NCBI GenBank assembly: GCA_020633465.1
Contig: JACKDN010000006.1
Span: 310,001 to 374,000, forward strand
Source of the DNA: Myxococcales bacterium
GTDB lineage: Bacteria > Myxococcota_A > Bradymonadia > UBA7976 > UBA1532
Length of the DNA stretch: 64,000 bases
Direction of reading: 5' to 3'
Below the pieces are notes generated by a model. It was not told the DNA's origin. It saw only the letters and a list, made by a program, of their open reading frames with translations, and searched no databases. Shown one piece after another: positions 35,873 to 46,373 of the stretch. The position numbers and the translations under genes were made by a program. Position 1 is the first letter of the stretch, and each line of letters starts with the position of its first letter.

Positions 35873-38800
35873 ATGTCCGAGCTGCGCGCGCGCCTGCCGC
35901 TGTGCCTCGCCCTGTTCGCGCTGGCCGCCTGCGACGACGGCCGCGTCGAGTCTCTCTGCCTGGCCGACTGCGACGCCGGCGCCGACGCCGCCGAGCTCGC
36001 CGGGGGCAGCGCCGATCCCCTCAACCCCGTCGAGCTGTGCGACGGCGTCGACAACGACGACGACGACCGGACCGACGAGGGCCTCGCCCGGCCCTGCGGC
36101 CTCTCGATCGGGGCGTGCGTCGAGGGCCAGCAACGCTGCGAGGACGGCACCTGGAGCCTGTGCGAAGGCTCCGTCGGACCCGGCGACGAGACCTGCGACG
36201 GCACCGACGAGGACTGTGACGGCGAGGTCGACGAGGGCCTCGCCCGCGCCTGCGCCGCGCGCGGCCTCGAGTGCGGCGTGGGCACCGAACGCTGCATCGG
36301 CGGCGCGTGGCAGGGCTGCCGGGCGGCCGAGGACCGCCAGGCCGAAGACTGCGCCGCGCCCGGCGACGAGGACTGCGACGGCAGCGTCGACGAAGGGTGT
36401 GACTGCCCGGCCGACGCGCGCCGCGACTGCGGGCTGGACAGCGGCGCCTGCGAGGCGGGCGAGCAGGCCTGCGTCGACGGTCGCTGGGGCGCCTGCGCCG
36501 GCGCCTCGGATCCATCGCCGGAGCGTTGCGAGGGCGCGCTGGACGAGGACTGTGACGGGGTGGTCGACGAGGGCTGCGCGTGCCTCGACGGCGAGGTGTC
36601 GGCGTGCGGATCCGACGAGGGCGCCTGCGTCGCGGGCACCCGCGCCTGCCGAGACGGCGCGTGGTCGGCCTGCGAGGGCGCCGTGGGGCCGGGCGACGAG
36701 CGCTGCGAGGGCGCGGCGGACGAGGACTGCGACGGCGCCGTCGACGAGGGCTGCGGGTGCGCCGTGGGCGCGGTCGAGGACTGCGGATCCGGGCGCGGCG
36801 CCTGCGTCCCCGGGGTGCGCGCCTGCGCCGAGGGCGCCTGGGGCGCCTGCGTCGGGGCGGTGGAGCCCGCGGCCGAGGCCTGCGACGGCGCGCTCGACGA
36901 AGACTGCGACGGCGTCACCGACGAGGGCTGCGCGTGCATCGACGGCGCCGAGGCGCCCTGCGGCAGCGACGTCGGCGCCTGCCGGGCGGGCGTCCGACGC
37001 TGCGCCGAAGGGCGCTGGGGCGAATGCGAGGGCTTGCTGGCGCCGGCCGAGGAGCGTTGCGAGGGCGAGCGCGACGAGGACTGCGACGGCAGCGTCGACG
37101 AGGGGTGCGTGTGCGTGGCCGGCGAGGCCGCCCCCTGCGGCCGGGGCGTGGGGGCCTGCCAGCCGGGCGAGCGTCGCTGCGAGGACGGCGTCTGGACCGC
37201 CTGCCGCGGCGGCACGGCGCCCGCCGACGAGATCTGCGACGGCAGCGTCGACGAGGACTGCGACGGCAGCGTCGACGAGGCGTGCGCGTGCGTCGACGGC
37301 GAGATGGTCGCCTGCGGCTCCAGCGTCGGCGCGTGCGAGGCCGGCACGCGCACCTGCGTCGACGGGCGGCTGGGCGCGTGCGAGGGCGCCCGTGGACCGG
37401 CCGAGGAGGCCTGCGACGGCAGCGTCGACGAGGACTGCGACGGCAGCGTCGACGAGGGCTGCGCCTGCGCCGACGGCCAGACCGAGGCCTGCGGCTCGCA
37501 GATCGGGGCCTGCACCGCGGGCGAGCGCACCTGCAGCGGGGGCAGCTGGAGCGCCTGCCGGGGCGCCACCGCCCCCGCCGCCGAGGCCTGTGAGGGCGAC
37601 ACCGACGAGGACTGCGACGGGGCCATCGACGAGGGCTGCGGCTGCGTCGACGGCGACGCGGCGGCGTGCGGCATCTCGGTCGGCGCCTGCGAGAGCGGCC
37701 GCCGGGTGTGTCGCGCCGGTCGGCTGGGCGCGTGCGAGGGCGCGATCGGCCCCAGCGACGAGGCCTGCGACGGCGCCACCGACGAGGACTGCGACGGCAG
37801 CGTCGACGAGGGGTGCGCCTGCACCGACGGCGAGCGAGAGCCCTGCGGCGACGACACCGGCGCCTGCGCGCCCGGCGAGCGGGCCTGCGAGATGGGACGC
37901 TGGGGCGGCTGCGAGGGCAGCGTCGGCCCCGCGCTCGAGGCCTGCGACGGGGCCACCGACGAGGACTGCGACGGGCTGGTCGACGAGGGCTGCGCGTGCG
38001 TGCCCGACGCCGAGCAGGCCTGCGGGTCGAACGTGGGGCGCTGCGCGGCGGGCACGCGCATCTGCGCGCCCGACGGGTGGGGTCCCTGCGAGGGTCAGGT
38101 GTCGCCCGCGGACGAGGACTGCGACGGTGCCGACGACGAGGACTGCGACGGGGCGACGGACGAAGGCTGCCTGTGCACCGACGGCGAGACCGAGGCGTGC
38201 GGCGCCGCGATCGGCGCGTGCGCGCCCGGCGTTCGGACCTGTGAAGACGGCGTCTGGGGGCCCTGCGAGGGCGCGGTGGGGCCCGCCGACGAGGCCTGCG
38301 ACGGCGCGCTCGACGAGGACTGCGACGGCGTCGCCGACGAGGGCTGCCTGTGCGCCGATGGCACCCGTCAGACCTGCGGGATCGACCGAGGGCAGTGCGA
38401 GGCGGGCGCCCGCACCTGCGTCGACGGGGTGTGGGGGCCGTGCGAGGGGGCGGTCGAGGCGGGCGACGAGATCTGCGACGGCGCGCTCGACGAGGACTGC
38501 GACGGCTTCAGCGACGAAGGCTGCGCGTGCGTCGACGGCGAGGCCAGCCCCTGCGGGCCCTCGGCGGGCGCGTGCGAGCCCGGCGTCCGCACCTGCGCGG
38601 CCGGCGCGTGGGGCGACTGCGAGGGGGGCGTCGGCCCGGCGGAGGAGACCTGCGACGGCACGCTGGACGAGGACTGCGACGGCCTCTTGGACGAAGGATG
38701 CGCGTGCGTGGACGGCCAGCGCGAGGCCTGTGGGTCGGACACGGGTGAGTGCGTGCCAGGCGAGCAGCGGTGCGTCGGCGGGGCTTGGGGGCCCTGCGAG

Positions 38801-39481
38801 GGGCGCGTCGATCCGGCCGCCGAGACCTGCGACGGGGCGCTGGACGAGGACTGTGACGGGGACGTGGACGAGGGCTGCGCGTGCGTCAACGGCGCCGAGG
38901 GGCAGTGCGGCGTCGCGGTGGGGACGTGTGAGGCGGGCACGCGCGTCTGCGCGACCGGCAGCTGGGGCCCGTGCGAGGGCGCGGTGGGGCCGTCCGAGGA
39001 GATCTGCGACGGCGGCCTGGACGAGGACTGCGACGGCAGCGCGGACGAGGGCTGTGAGTGCACCGACGGGGACGAGGAGGCGTGCGGCAGCGAGGTGGGC
39101 GCCTGCGAGCCGGGGACGCGACGCTGCGAGGCGGGCGCGTGGGGCCCCTGTGAAGGCGGGGTGCGCCCCCGCGACGAGCGGTGCGACGGCGCGCTGGACG
39201 ACGACTGCGACGGCGCCGTCGACGAGGACTGCGTCTGCGTCCTGGGCACGCAGCGGTCGTGCGGCAACGATCCCTGCCGCGCGCAGCGCTGCGAGGGCCA
39301 CGGCTGGGGCGCGTGCGGCCCCCCGCGGGCGCCCGTCGAAGAGACGTGCGACGGCGCCGACGACGACTGCGACGGCGCGGTCGACGAGGGGCTGCCCGGC
39401 GCGTGCTGTGACGACGACGGCTGCCCGCCCCGACGCTGCGTGGACGGCGCGTGGGAAGCGTGCCCCGACGGGGACGATTGA
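35873..39481 (+). CDS. Lipoprotein with about 20 MopE-type Cys/Asp repeats
   Basis: A 1202-residue lipoprotein (lipobox ALAAC after LPLCLALF) whose whole mature part consists of about 20 tandem units of about 59 residues. Each ends with the putative metal-binding motif of the MopE family, CDG-xx-DEDCDG-xx-DEGC, preceded by ACG-x3-GAC-x2-G-x-R-x-C-x5-W-x2-CEG. The first unit (LCDGVDNDDDDRTDEGL) and the last two (DDDCDG) are degenerate. The acidic Asp/Cys-rich layout suggests calcium or copper binding and disulfide-rich rods on the cell surface; in Methylococcus MopE binds copper. ATG 35873 lies behind GAGGAGA. It is the last gene of the operon. A long minus-strand frame opposite it is an artefact of the repeats. 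Confidence 0.9.
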   Translation: MSELRARLPLCLALFALAACDDGRVESLCLADCDAGADAAELAGGSADPLNPVELCDGVDNDDDDRTDEGLARPCGLSIGACVEGQQRCEDGTWSLCEGSVGPGDETCDGTDEDCDGEVDEGLARACAARGLECGVGTERCIGGAWQGCRAAEDRQAEDCAAPGDEDCDGSVDEGCDCPADARRDCGLDSGACEAGEQACVDGRWGACAGASDPSPERCEGALDEDCDGVVDEGCACLDGEVSACGSDEGACVAGTRACRDGAWSACEGAVGPGDERCEGAADEDCDGAVDEGCGCAVGAVEDCGSGRGACVPGVRACAEGAWGACVGAVEPAAEACDGALDEDCDGVTDEGCACIDGAEAPCGSDVGACRAGVRRCAEGRWGECEGLLAPAEERCEGERDEDCDGSVDEGCVCVAGEAAPCGRGVGACQPGERRCEDGVWTACRGGTAPADEICDGSVDEDCDGSVDEACACVDGEMVACGSSVGACEAGTRTCVDGRLGACEGARGPAEEACDGSVDEDCDGSVDEGCACADGQTEACGSQIGACTAGERTCSGGSWSACRGATAPAAEACEGDTDEDCDGAIDEGCGCVDGDAAACGISVGACESGRRVCRAGRLGACEGAIGPSDEACDGATDEDCDGSVDEGCACTDGEREPCGDDTGACAPGERACEMGRWGGCEGSVGPALEACDGATDEDCDGLVDEGCACVPDAEQACGSNVGRCAAGTRICAPDGWGPCEGQVSPADEDCDGADDEDCDGATDEGCLCTDGETEACGAAIGACAPGVRTCEDGVWGPCEGAVGPADEACDGALDEDCDGVADEGCLCADGTRQTCGIDRGQCEAGARTCVDGVWGPCEGAVEAGDEICDGALDEDCDGFSDEGCACVDGEASPCGPSAGACEPGVRTCAAGAWGDCEGGVGPAEETCDGTLDEDCDGLLDEGCACVDGQREACGSDTGECVPGEQRCVGGAWGPCEGRVDPAAETCDGALDEDCDGDVDEGCACVNGAEGQCGVAVGTCEAGTRVCATGSWGPCEGAVGPSEEICDGGLDEDCDGSADEGCECTDGDEEACGSEVGACEPGTRRCEAGAWGPCEGGVRPRDERCDGALDDDCDGAVDEDCVCVLGTQRSCGNDPCRAQRCEGHGWGACGPPRAPVEETCDGADDDCDGAVDEGLPGACCDDDGCPPRRCVDGAWEACPDGDD

Positions 39482-39686
39482 CACAGCCGCGGGGCGCGCT
39501 CGGGCTGGCAGCGCATCGTGAACGGGCCGTGCCGGGGCGTCACCGTCACCGGACAGCCGCCGCCGGAGGGCCGCGTCGGTGCGCGCGGTGGTGGGCCACA
39601 TGGTCGGTCCGCCGGCGGTGCGCCGCTTGCTTGATGCGCGGGCGGTCCGTTCACCGACCTGCCGCCCGGCGCGGCGGGGGTGTGCC

Positions 39687-41101
<1,415 letters not shown>

Positions 41102-41105
<4 letters not shown>

Positions 41106-41509
41106 GCGACGCCGCCCCGATGACGCTCACCATCCTCGAGCCGGCCGCGGTCCACCTGCCCCCGACGCCGGTGCGCCGCGTGGTCGTCGAGACGCCGCGC
41201 GGCAGCCACGGCCTGCTGCCGCGGCGCCTGGACTGCGTGGCCGCCGTGCCCCCGGGCATCCTCACCTACGAGACGATGGACGGCGCGGTGGTGGACGTCG
41301 CGGTCGACCTGGGTGTGATGGTCAAGGCCGGCCCGGCGGTGACGGTGGCCGTGCGCCACGCCATCGCGGGGACCGATCTGTCGACGCTGCGGGACACGGT
41401 GGCGCGCGCGTTCGTGGATCTGGACGCGCAGGCGCAGGCCACGCGCGCCGCGCTGGCGCACCTCGAGACGAGCTTCGTGCGGCGGCTGCTGGAGTGGGAA
41501 CGTGTCTGA
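41102..41509 (+). CDS. atpC: N-type ATPase epsilon subunit
   Basis: A 135-residue protein. The N-terminal beta-sandwich (about 1-85: LTILEPAAVHLPPTPVRRVV, GSHGLLPRRLDCVAAVPPGI) and the short alpha-hairpin (DLDAQAQATRAALAHLETSF) match F1 epsilon subunits of the N-ATPase type, which are somewhat longer. Epsilon couples rotation of the gamma shaft and may inhibit hydrolysis. It overlaps atpD by 4 nt and atpQ (GTG 41502) by 8 nt, so all are cotranslated. Confidence 0.9.
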
Positions 41510-41855
41510 TCGCCCGCCCCCCGCAGACGACGGCGCGACCGAGCGGCGCCTGACCCGCGCGGTCGACCGCCAGGCGCCCCGCAAGCTGGCGGCCCGGCGA
41601 GGCGGCCCACCCCCGGTGCTGGCGGGGCTCGGCCTGTTCGGGCTGGTCGGCTGGTCGGTGGCCGTGCCGACGGTGCTGGGCGCGCTGCTGGGCGCCTGGC
41701 TGGACGCGCGCGGCGCGACCGAACGCTCCTGGACGCTGGCGCTGCTGGTGGCCGGGCTGACGGTCGGGTGCCTCAACGCGCTCGCGTGGATCACGCGCGA
41801 GCACCGAGCGATGGAGCGTTCGCGCCGCGCGGACGAGGAGGTCGACGATGACTGA
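41502..41855 (+). CDS. atpQ: N-type ATPase accessory subunit AtpQ (AtpI-like)
   Basis: A 117-residue membrane protein with two transmembrane helices: GLGLFGLVGWSVAVPTVLGA and TLALLVAGLTVGCLNALAWI. The Gly-Trp-Ser...P-x3-G-x2-G pattern and position directly after atpC fit AtpQ of N-ATPase operons, a relative of AtpI-type assembly factors. It probably helps assemble the c-ring. Start GTG 41502 overlaps the stop of atpC; its own stop overlaps atpR. Confidence 0.88.
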   Translation: MSDRPPPADDGATERRLTRAVDRQAPRKLAARRGGPPPVLAGLGLFGLVGWSVAVPTVLGALLGAWLDARGATERSWTLALLVAGLTVGCLNALAWITREHRAMERSRRADEEVDDD

Positions 41856-42150
41856 CGCCTGGATCGCCGCGCTGTCGGCCACCCCGCTGGCGTTCGCCGC
41901 CGGCGCGCTGCTGGGCGCGTTCTACTTCGGTGGCCTGTGGTGGACCGTCGCGCGCGGCCTGCGCAGCGCGCACCCCGCGCCGCTGTTCGTGGCCAGCCTG
42001 CTGGTGCGCAGCGCGGTCGTCGTCGCCGGCTTCCTGTGGGTGAGCGGGGGCGCCTGGCCGCGGCTCGTGGCCTGCGCGGCCGGCTTCCTCGGCGCGCGCC
42101 TCGCCGTGACCCGCCTGACCCGTGGCGCGGAGGTGTCCCGTGCACCTTAG
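41848..42150 (+). CDS. atpR: N-type ATPase accessory subunit AtpR
   Basis: A 100-residue protein with three transmembrane helices. FYFGGLWWTVARGLRSAHPAP and LLVRSAVVVAGFLWVSGGAW carry the conserved basic residues and aromatic pattern of AtpR, a membrane protein restricted to N-ATPase operons that is thought to interact with the c-ring. Overlaps atpQ by 8 nt and atpB by 11 nt. The AtpQ-AtpR pair separates this operon from ordinary ATP synthase operons. Confidence 0.88.
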   Translation: MTDAWIAALSATPLAFAAGALLGAFYFGGLWWTVARGLRSAHPAPLFVASLLVRSAVVVAGFLWVSGGAWPRLVACAAGFLGARLAVTRLTRGAEVSRAP

Positions 42151-42853
42151 TCAGGACGAGCTGGTGCTCTGGCAGCTGGGCTGGGTGAAGATCAACGGCA
42201 CGCTGGTGGCCACCTGGCTGGTGATGCTGGTGCTGACGCTGGGCAGCCACCTGGTGACGCGGCGCCTCACCACGCGCCTCGCGCGCACGCGCTGGCAGAC
42301 GGCCCTCGAGGTGATCGTCACCACGCTCGAGGATCAGATCGCCGGCGTCGGCCTGCGCCAGCCCCGCCGCTATCTGCCCTTCATCGGCGCGCTGTTCCTG
42401 TTCATCGCCACGTCGACGCTGCTGAGCGTGCTGCCCGGCTACGAGCCGCCGACCGGCTCGCTGTCGACGACGGCCGCGCTGGCGCTGTGCGTCTTCGTCG
42501 CCGTGCCCCTCTACGGCATCGGCGCCGTGGGCGTGCGCGGCTACCTGCGTACCTGGCTCGAGCCCACGCCGCTGCTGCTGCCGATCAACATCGTCAGCGA
42601 GGTGTCGCGCACGCTGGCCCTGGCCGTGCGGCTGTTCGGCAACATGATGAGCGGCGCGATGATCCTCGCCATCCTGCTGAGCCTCACGCCCCTGTTCTTC
42701 CCCATCGTGATGAGCGCGCTCGGCCTGGTGACCGGGCTGGTGCAGGCCTACATCTTCGCCATCCTCGCGACGGTCTACATCGCGGCCGCGACCGAGGTGC
42801 ACCCGCACGCCGCCCCACCGCGCGCGCCCACACCCCGCCCCGGGAGGTCCTGA
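42140..42853 (+). CDS. atpB: N-type ATPase a subunit
   Basis: A 237-residue polytopic protein. The key motif LALAVRLFGNMMSGAMIL contains the essential Arg of the a subunit that faces the rotor carboxylate, and the last helix region GLVTGLVQAYIFAILATVYI is also conserved. Five to six transmembrane helices are visible. GTG 42140 behind GGAGGTG gives a start like that of other N-ATPase a subunits; an upstream GTG 42122 is possible. The stop shares one base with the atpE start. Confidence 0.92.
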   Translation: MHLSQDELVLWQLGWVKINGTLVATWLVMLVLTLGSHLVTRRLTTRLARTRWQTALEVIVTTLEDQIAGVGLRQPRRYLPFIGALFLFIATSTLLSVLPGYEPPTGSLSTTAALALCVFVAVPLYGIGAVGVRGYLRTWLEPTPLLLPINIVSEVSRTLALAVRLFGNMMSGAMILAILLSLTPLFFPIVMSALGLVTGLVQAYIFAILATVYIAAATEVHPHAAPPRAPTPRPGRS

Positions 42854-43134
42854 TGGACACCGCAACCCTCGTCGCCGTCGTCTCGATCGTCACCGCCGGG
42901 CTGACCACCGCCCTCGGCTGCATGTTGCCCGCGGTGGCCGAGGGGCGCGCGGTCTCGGCCGCGCTGGCGAGCATCGCGCAGCAGCCCGACGCCGCCTCGA
43001 CCATCACGCGCACGCTGTTCGTCGGCATCGCGATGATCGAGTCGGTCGCCATCTACTGCTTCGTCGTCTCGATGATCCTCGTCTTCGCCAACCCCTTCTG
43101 GAGCCACGTGCTCGAGAAGGCGGCGGGCCAGTGA
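42853..43134 (+). CDS. atpE: N-type ATPase c subunit with two rotor carboxylates
   Basis: A 93-residue hairpin of two transmembrane helices. Helix 1 carries PAVAEGR (Glu30 where Na+-type c subunits have Gln32 of Ilyobacter) and the loop AQQPDA; helix 2 carries the ion-site Glu63 in MIESVAIY. Ser64 and Tyr68 match the Na+-coordinating Ser66 and Tyr70 of the Ilyobacter ring, while Thr67 is Val. N-ATPase c subunits characteristically have two carboxylates per hairpin, which fits. The coupling ion is inferred, not shown. ATG overlaps the atpB stop by one base. Confidence 0.92.
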   Translation: MDTATLVAVVSIVTAGLTTALGCMLPAVAEGRAVSAALASIAQQPDAASTITRTLFVGIAMIESVAIYCFVVSMILVFANPFWSHVLEKAAGQ

Positions 43135-43152
43135 CCCGGCGCGGGTGACGCC

Positions 43153-43938
43153 ATGCTGATCGACTGGTTCACCGTCGCTGCCCAGGTGATCAACTTCCTG
43201 GTGTTGGCCTGGCTGCTGCGGCGCTTCCTGTTCGGCCCGATCGTCGCGGCCATCGACGCCCGCGAGGCGCACCTGGCCGACACGATCGCCGAGGCCGAGC
43301 GCCGCGAGGCGGCGGCGGCCGAGGCCCAGGCCGGCTTCGAGACGCAACGCAAGACGCTCGAAGCCGAGCGGGCCGAGCGGCTGCGGGCGGCCGAGGTCGA
43401 GGCCGCCAGCGAGCGCGGCCGCCTGCTCGAGGAGGCCCGGGGCGACGCGCAGAAGGTGCGCGCGGCCGGCCGGGCCGCGCTGCGCGAGGAGCTGGCCGCC
43501 GTCGAGCGTTCGCTGGGCACCCTGGCGCGCGACGAGGTGGTCGCCATCGCCGAGCGGGCGCTGGCCGAGCTGGCCGGGGCGCGCCTGGACGAGCGCATCG
43601 TCGAGACGCTGATCGAGCGCCTGGGCGCGCTGGACGCGGACGCCCGCGGCCCCTGGGTGGCGGCCCTGCGCGCGGGCGGGGCGGACGTGCGCACCGCCCG
43701 CCCGCTGAGCGAGGCCCAGCGGGCGGCGCTCACCGAGGCGCTGTGCACCCTGGCCGGGGCGCCGATCGAGGTGCGCGAGACGCTCGCGCCCGCCCTGGTC
43801 AGCGGCGTCGAGGTCGAGGCCGACGGCTACGCGGTCGCGTGGAACGTCCAGCGTTGGCTCGGTGACCTGCGGGCGCGGGCCGAGGCGCTGGCGCGCGCCG
43901 CCGAGGGCGCCGCGGAGGCACCCGATGACGCCGCGTGA
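43153..43938 (+). CDS. atpF: N-type ATPase b subunit fused to delta-like domain
   Basis: A 261-residue protein. N-terminal membrane helix (WFTVAAQVINFLVLAWLLRR) followed by a long Ala/Glu-rich stalk helix (to about residue 150), the standard b-subunit layout. From about 165 the chain changes to VRTARPLSEAQRAALTEAL, ETLAPALVSGVEVEADGYAV, which resembles the C-terminal domain of the F1 delta subunit (xGGxxxxxxDxxxDxS type strand-turn). The operon has no separate delta gene, so the fusion supplies it. Overlaps atpA by 14 nt. Confidence 0.88.
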   Translation: MLIDWFTVAAQVINFLVLAWLLRRFLFGPIVAAIDAREAHLADTIAEAERREAAAAEAQAGFETQRKTLEAERAERLRAAEVEAASERGRLLEEARGDAQKVRAAGRAALREELAAVERSLGTLARDEVVAIAERALAELAGARLDERIVETLIERLGALDADARGPWVAALRAGGADVRTARPLSEAQRAALTEALCTLAGAPIEVRETLAPALVSGVEVEADGYAVAWNVQRWLGDLRARAEALARAAEGAAEAPDDAA

Positions 43939-45457
43939 TCCCTCGCTCGGGCGGGCGGTGCGCCGCGCGTTCGACAGCCTGGCGGCCGCTCGGGGAACGG
44001 ACGCCGGGCCCCTGGCGCCGCGCGAGGTCGGCCACGTCGTGACCGTCTCCACCGGCGTCGCCAAGGTGTCGGGGCTGCCCGGCGCCGGCTTCGACGAGCT
44101 GCTGCGGTTCCCCAACGATCTCATGGGCATCGCGTTCAACCTCGACGAGGACGCCATCGGCGTCGTGCTGCTCGGGTCGTTCTGGGATCTGCACGCGGGC
44201 GATCCGGTGCAGCGCACGGGTCGCGTGATGGACGTGCCGGTCGGCGCGGGGCTGATCGGCCGGGTGGTCGATCCGCTCGGCCGCCCGCTCGACGGGCGCG
44301 GCGCCGTCGTCAGCAGCGGCCGCCTGCCCATCGAGCGCGACGCCGCGCCGATCATGGATCGCGCGCCGGTGACGGTGCCGCTGCAGACCGGCACCAAGGT
44401 GATCGACGCGCTGGTGCCCGTGGGGCGCGGCCAGCGCGAGCTGATCCTGGGGGATCGCCAGACGGGCAAGACCACCCTGGCGCTGGACGCCATCCTCGCT
44501 CAGCAGGCGGACGACGTCCTCTGCGTGTACTGCGCGATCGGCCAGCGGGCGTCGGCCGTCGCGCGCGTGGTGGCCACGCTGAAGCGGCACGACGCGCTCC
44601 GGCGCACGCTCGTCGTCGTCACCGAGGGCGACGAGGCGCCCGGGCTGCAGTACATCGCGCCCTTCGCCGCCACCAGCATGGCCGAGCACTTCGTCGAGCA
44701 GGGGCGCGACGTGTTGATCGTGTACGACGATCTGACCCACCACGCGCGCGCCTACCGCGAGCTCTCCCTGCTGTTGCGGCGGCCCCCGGGCCGCGAAGCG
44801 TTCCCCGGGGACATCTTCTACCTGCACGCGCGGCTGCTCGAACGCTCCACCCACCTGGCGCCCGCGCGCGGCGGGGGATCGCTGACGGCGCTGCCGATCA
44901 TCGAGACCGAGGCCCAGGACATCGCCGCCTACGTCCCGACCAACCTCATCTCGATCACCGACGGGCAGATCGACCTCTCCCCCACCCTGTTCGCGTTGGG
45001 TGTGCTGCCCGCGGTCGACGTGGGGCGCTCGGTGTCGCGGGTGGGCGGCGCGGCGCAGCGGCCGGCCTACCGGGCCGCGGTGGGCGACCTGAAGCTGGCC
45101 TACGCGCAGTTCGAGGAGCTCGAGGCCTTCGCGCGCTTCGGCACGCGGCTCGACGCGCGCACGCAGCACATCATCGAGCACGGCCGGCGCATCCGCGGGT
45201 GCCTGCAGCAGATGGAGGGGGCGCCCATCGACCTGCCCGCCCAGCTGGCCGTGCTCGAGGCGCTCGCGGCGGGTCTGTTCGACGACGTACCGCTCGAGCG
45301 GATCGCCAGCGCCGAGGCCGCCGTGCGCGCGGCGACCGCGACGCTGCCCCCGCACCGCCGCGCGCGGCTGGCCTCGTCGGCGCCGTCGCGCGCGAGCGAT
45401 CGCCAGGCGCTGCTGACGCTGGCGCGCGACGCGCTGAGCAAGGCGGGTGAGGCGTGA
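43925..45457 (+). CDS. atpA: N-type ATPase alpha subunit
   Basis: A 510-residue non-catalytic nucleotide-binding subunit. Walker A is GDRQTGKTT, with RELILGDRQTGKTTLALDAI typical of alpha subunits; VLIVYDDLTHHARAYRELSL is the Walker B region and GREAFPGDIFYLHARLLERS the canonical following segment. The signature arginine for the adjacent catalytic site lies in GRSVSRVGGAAQ. ATG 43925 behind GCGGAGGCACCCG lies inside the atpF 3' end. Its stop overlaps GTG 45454 of atpG. Confidence 0.95.
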   Translation: MTPRDPSLGRAVRRAFDSLAAARGTDAGPLAPREVGHVVTVSTGVAKVSGLPGAGFDELLRFPNDLMGIAFNLDEDAIGVVLLGSFWDLHAGDPVQRTGRVMDVPVGAGLIGRVVDPLGRPLDGRGAVVSSGRLPIERDAAPIMDRAPVTVPLQTGTKVIDALVPVGRGQRELILGDRQTGKTTLALDAILAQQADDVLCVYCAIGQRASAVARVVATLKRHDALRRTLVVVTEGDEAPGLQYIAPFAATSMAEHFVEQGRDVLIVYDDLTHHARAYRELSLLLRRPPGREAFPGDIFYLHARLLERSTHLAPARGGGSLTALPIIETEAQDIAAYVPTNLISITDGQIDLSPTLFALGVLPAVDVGRSVSRVGGAAQRPAYRAAVGDLKLAYAQFEELEAFARFGTRLDARTQHIIEHGRRIRGCLQQMEGAPIDLPAQLAVLEALAAGLFDDVPLERIASAEAAVRAATATLPPHRRARLASSAPSRASDRQALLTLARDALSKAGEA

Positions 45458-46335
45458 GCGAGGCCGCCACGCTGCTGCGCCGGCGGACGCGCGCCGCCCA
45501 GGATCTGCGGACGGTGGTGCACGGGGCCAAGGCGATCGCCGCCTCCAGCGTGCGCGCGTGCGAGCAGGCGGTGCGCGCGGCCGAGGCGTACGCTCGAACG
45601 GTGCAGCAGGGGCTCGCGGCCTGCTTGGGCGACGACGACGACCGGGGAGGCGGTGCGCGACCCGCGCCCAGCGGGCCCGCGGACGTGTTGGTGTTCGGAT
45701 CCGATCAGGGCCTCGTGGGCGCCTTCAACGAGGCGACGGCGGCGGCGGCGACCGAGATGCTCGGGGGGCTGAGCGCGCCGGCGCGCCTCTGGGTCGTGGG
45801 CGGGCGCGTGCACCAGCGGCTCGCGGACGCGGGGCTGTCGCCCGCCGATCCCTGGCCCGCGCCCGCCACCGTGCCGGCCATCACGGCGCTGGTCGGGCGC
45901 GTGTTGGCCGCGCTGGACGCCCCGACGACCCAACCGCCCCTGACGCAGCTGTTCGTCGTCCACCAGCGTCCGGACGCCGGCCCGGTGCCGACGCCCACGA
46001 CGCGACGGGTGCTGCCGCTCGATCGGGTTTGGCGAGACCAGATGCGCGCCACGCCGTGGCCCACCCGGACGCGCCCCGAGACGCTGGGCCCGTCGGCGGT
46101 GACGCTGCAGGCGCTGGCCGCGGAGTATCTGTTCGTGACGCTGTTCGCGGCCGCGGCCGAGTCGATGGCCAGCGAGAACGCGAGCCGACTCGCGGCCATG
46201 CAGCGCGCCGAGCGCAGCATCGACGAGCGCCTCGAGCGCCTCGAGCGCGCCGCGCGCCGGCTGCGGCAGGCCACGATCGACGCCGAGCTCTTCGATCGGT
46301 TGGGCGCCGTCGCGGACGTCGCATCGACCGGGTGA
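45454..46335 (+). CDS. atpG: N-type ATPase gamma subunit
   Basis: A 293-residue central-shaft subunit. N-terminal coiled coil (RRRTRAAQDLRTVVHGAKAI), a Rossmann-like core with VLVFGSDQGLVGAFNEA (the gamma signature GSDRGLCGxFN in N-type form) and the C-terminal helix ASENASRLAAMQRAERSIDE, matching ENAxxRMxAMxxAxxN of ordinary gamma. An acidic insertion (DDDDRGGG) follows the first helix. Last gene of the operon; GTG 45454 overlaps the atpA stop by 4 nt. Confidence 0.93.
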   Translation: MSEAATLLRRRTRAAQDLRTVVHGAKAIAASSVRACEQAVRAAEAYARTVQQGLAACLGDDDDRGGGARPAPSGPADVLVFGSDQGLVGAFNEATAAAATEMLGGLSAPARLWVVGGRVHQRLADAGLSPADPWPAPATVPAITALVGRVLAALDAPTTQPPLTQLFVVHQRPDAGPVPTPTTRRVLPLDRVWRDQMRATPWPTRTRPETLGPSAVTLQALAAEYLFVTLFAAAAESMASENASRLAAMQRAERSIDERLERLERAARRLRQATIDAELFDRLGAVADVASTG

Positions 46336-46373
46336 ATTGCGTACCCTGCGTCCGCCGGAAACGGAGGTTCACG

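Noticed and set aside
36040..39440. CRISPR array
   Set aside because: The repeats are 177 bp coding units with no spacer-like variable segments; no short direct repeats with unique spacers were found anywhere.
39478..39483. TTGACA at the end of the repeat lipoprotein as a promoter for the ATPase operon
   Set aside because: No -10-like sequence 17 nt downstream, and it overlaps the stop codon; single hexamer matches are expected.
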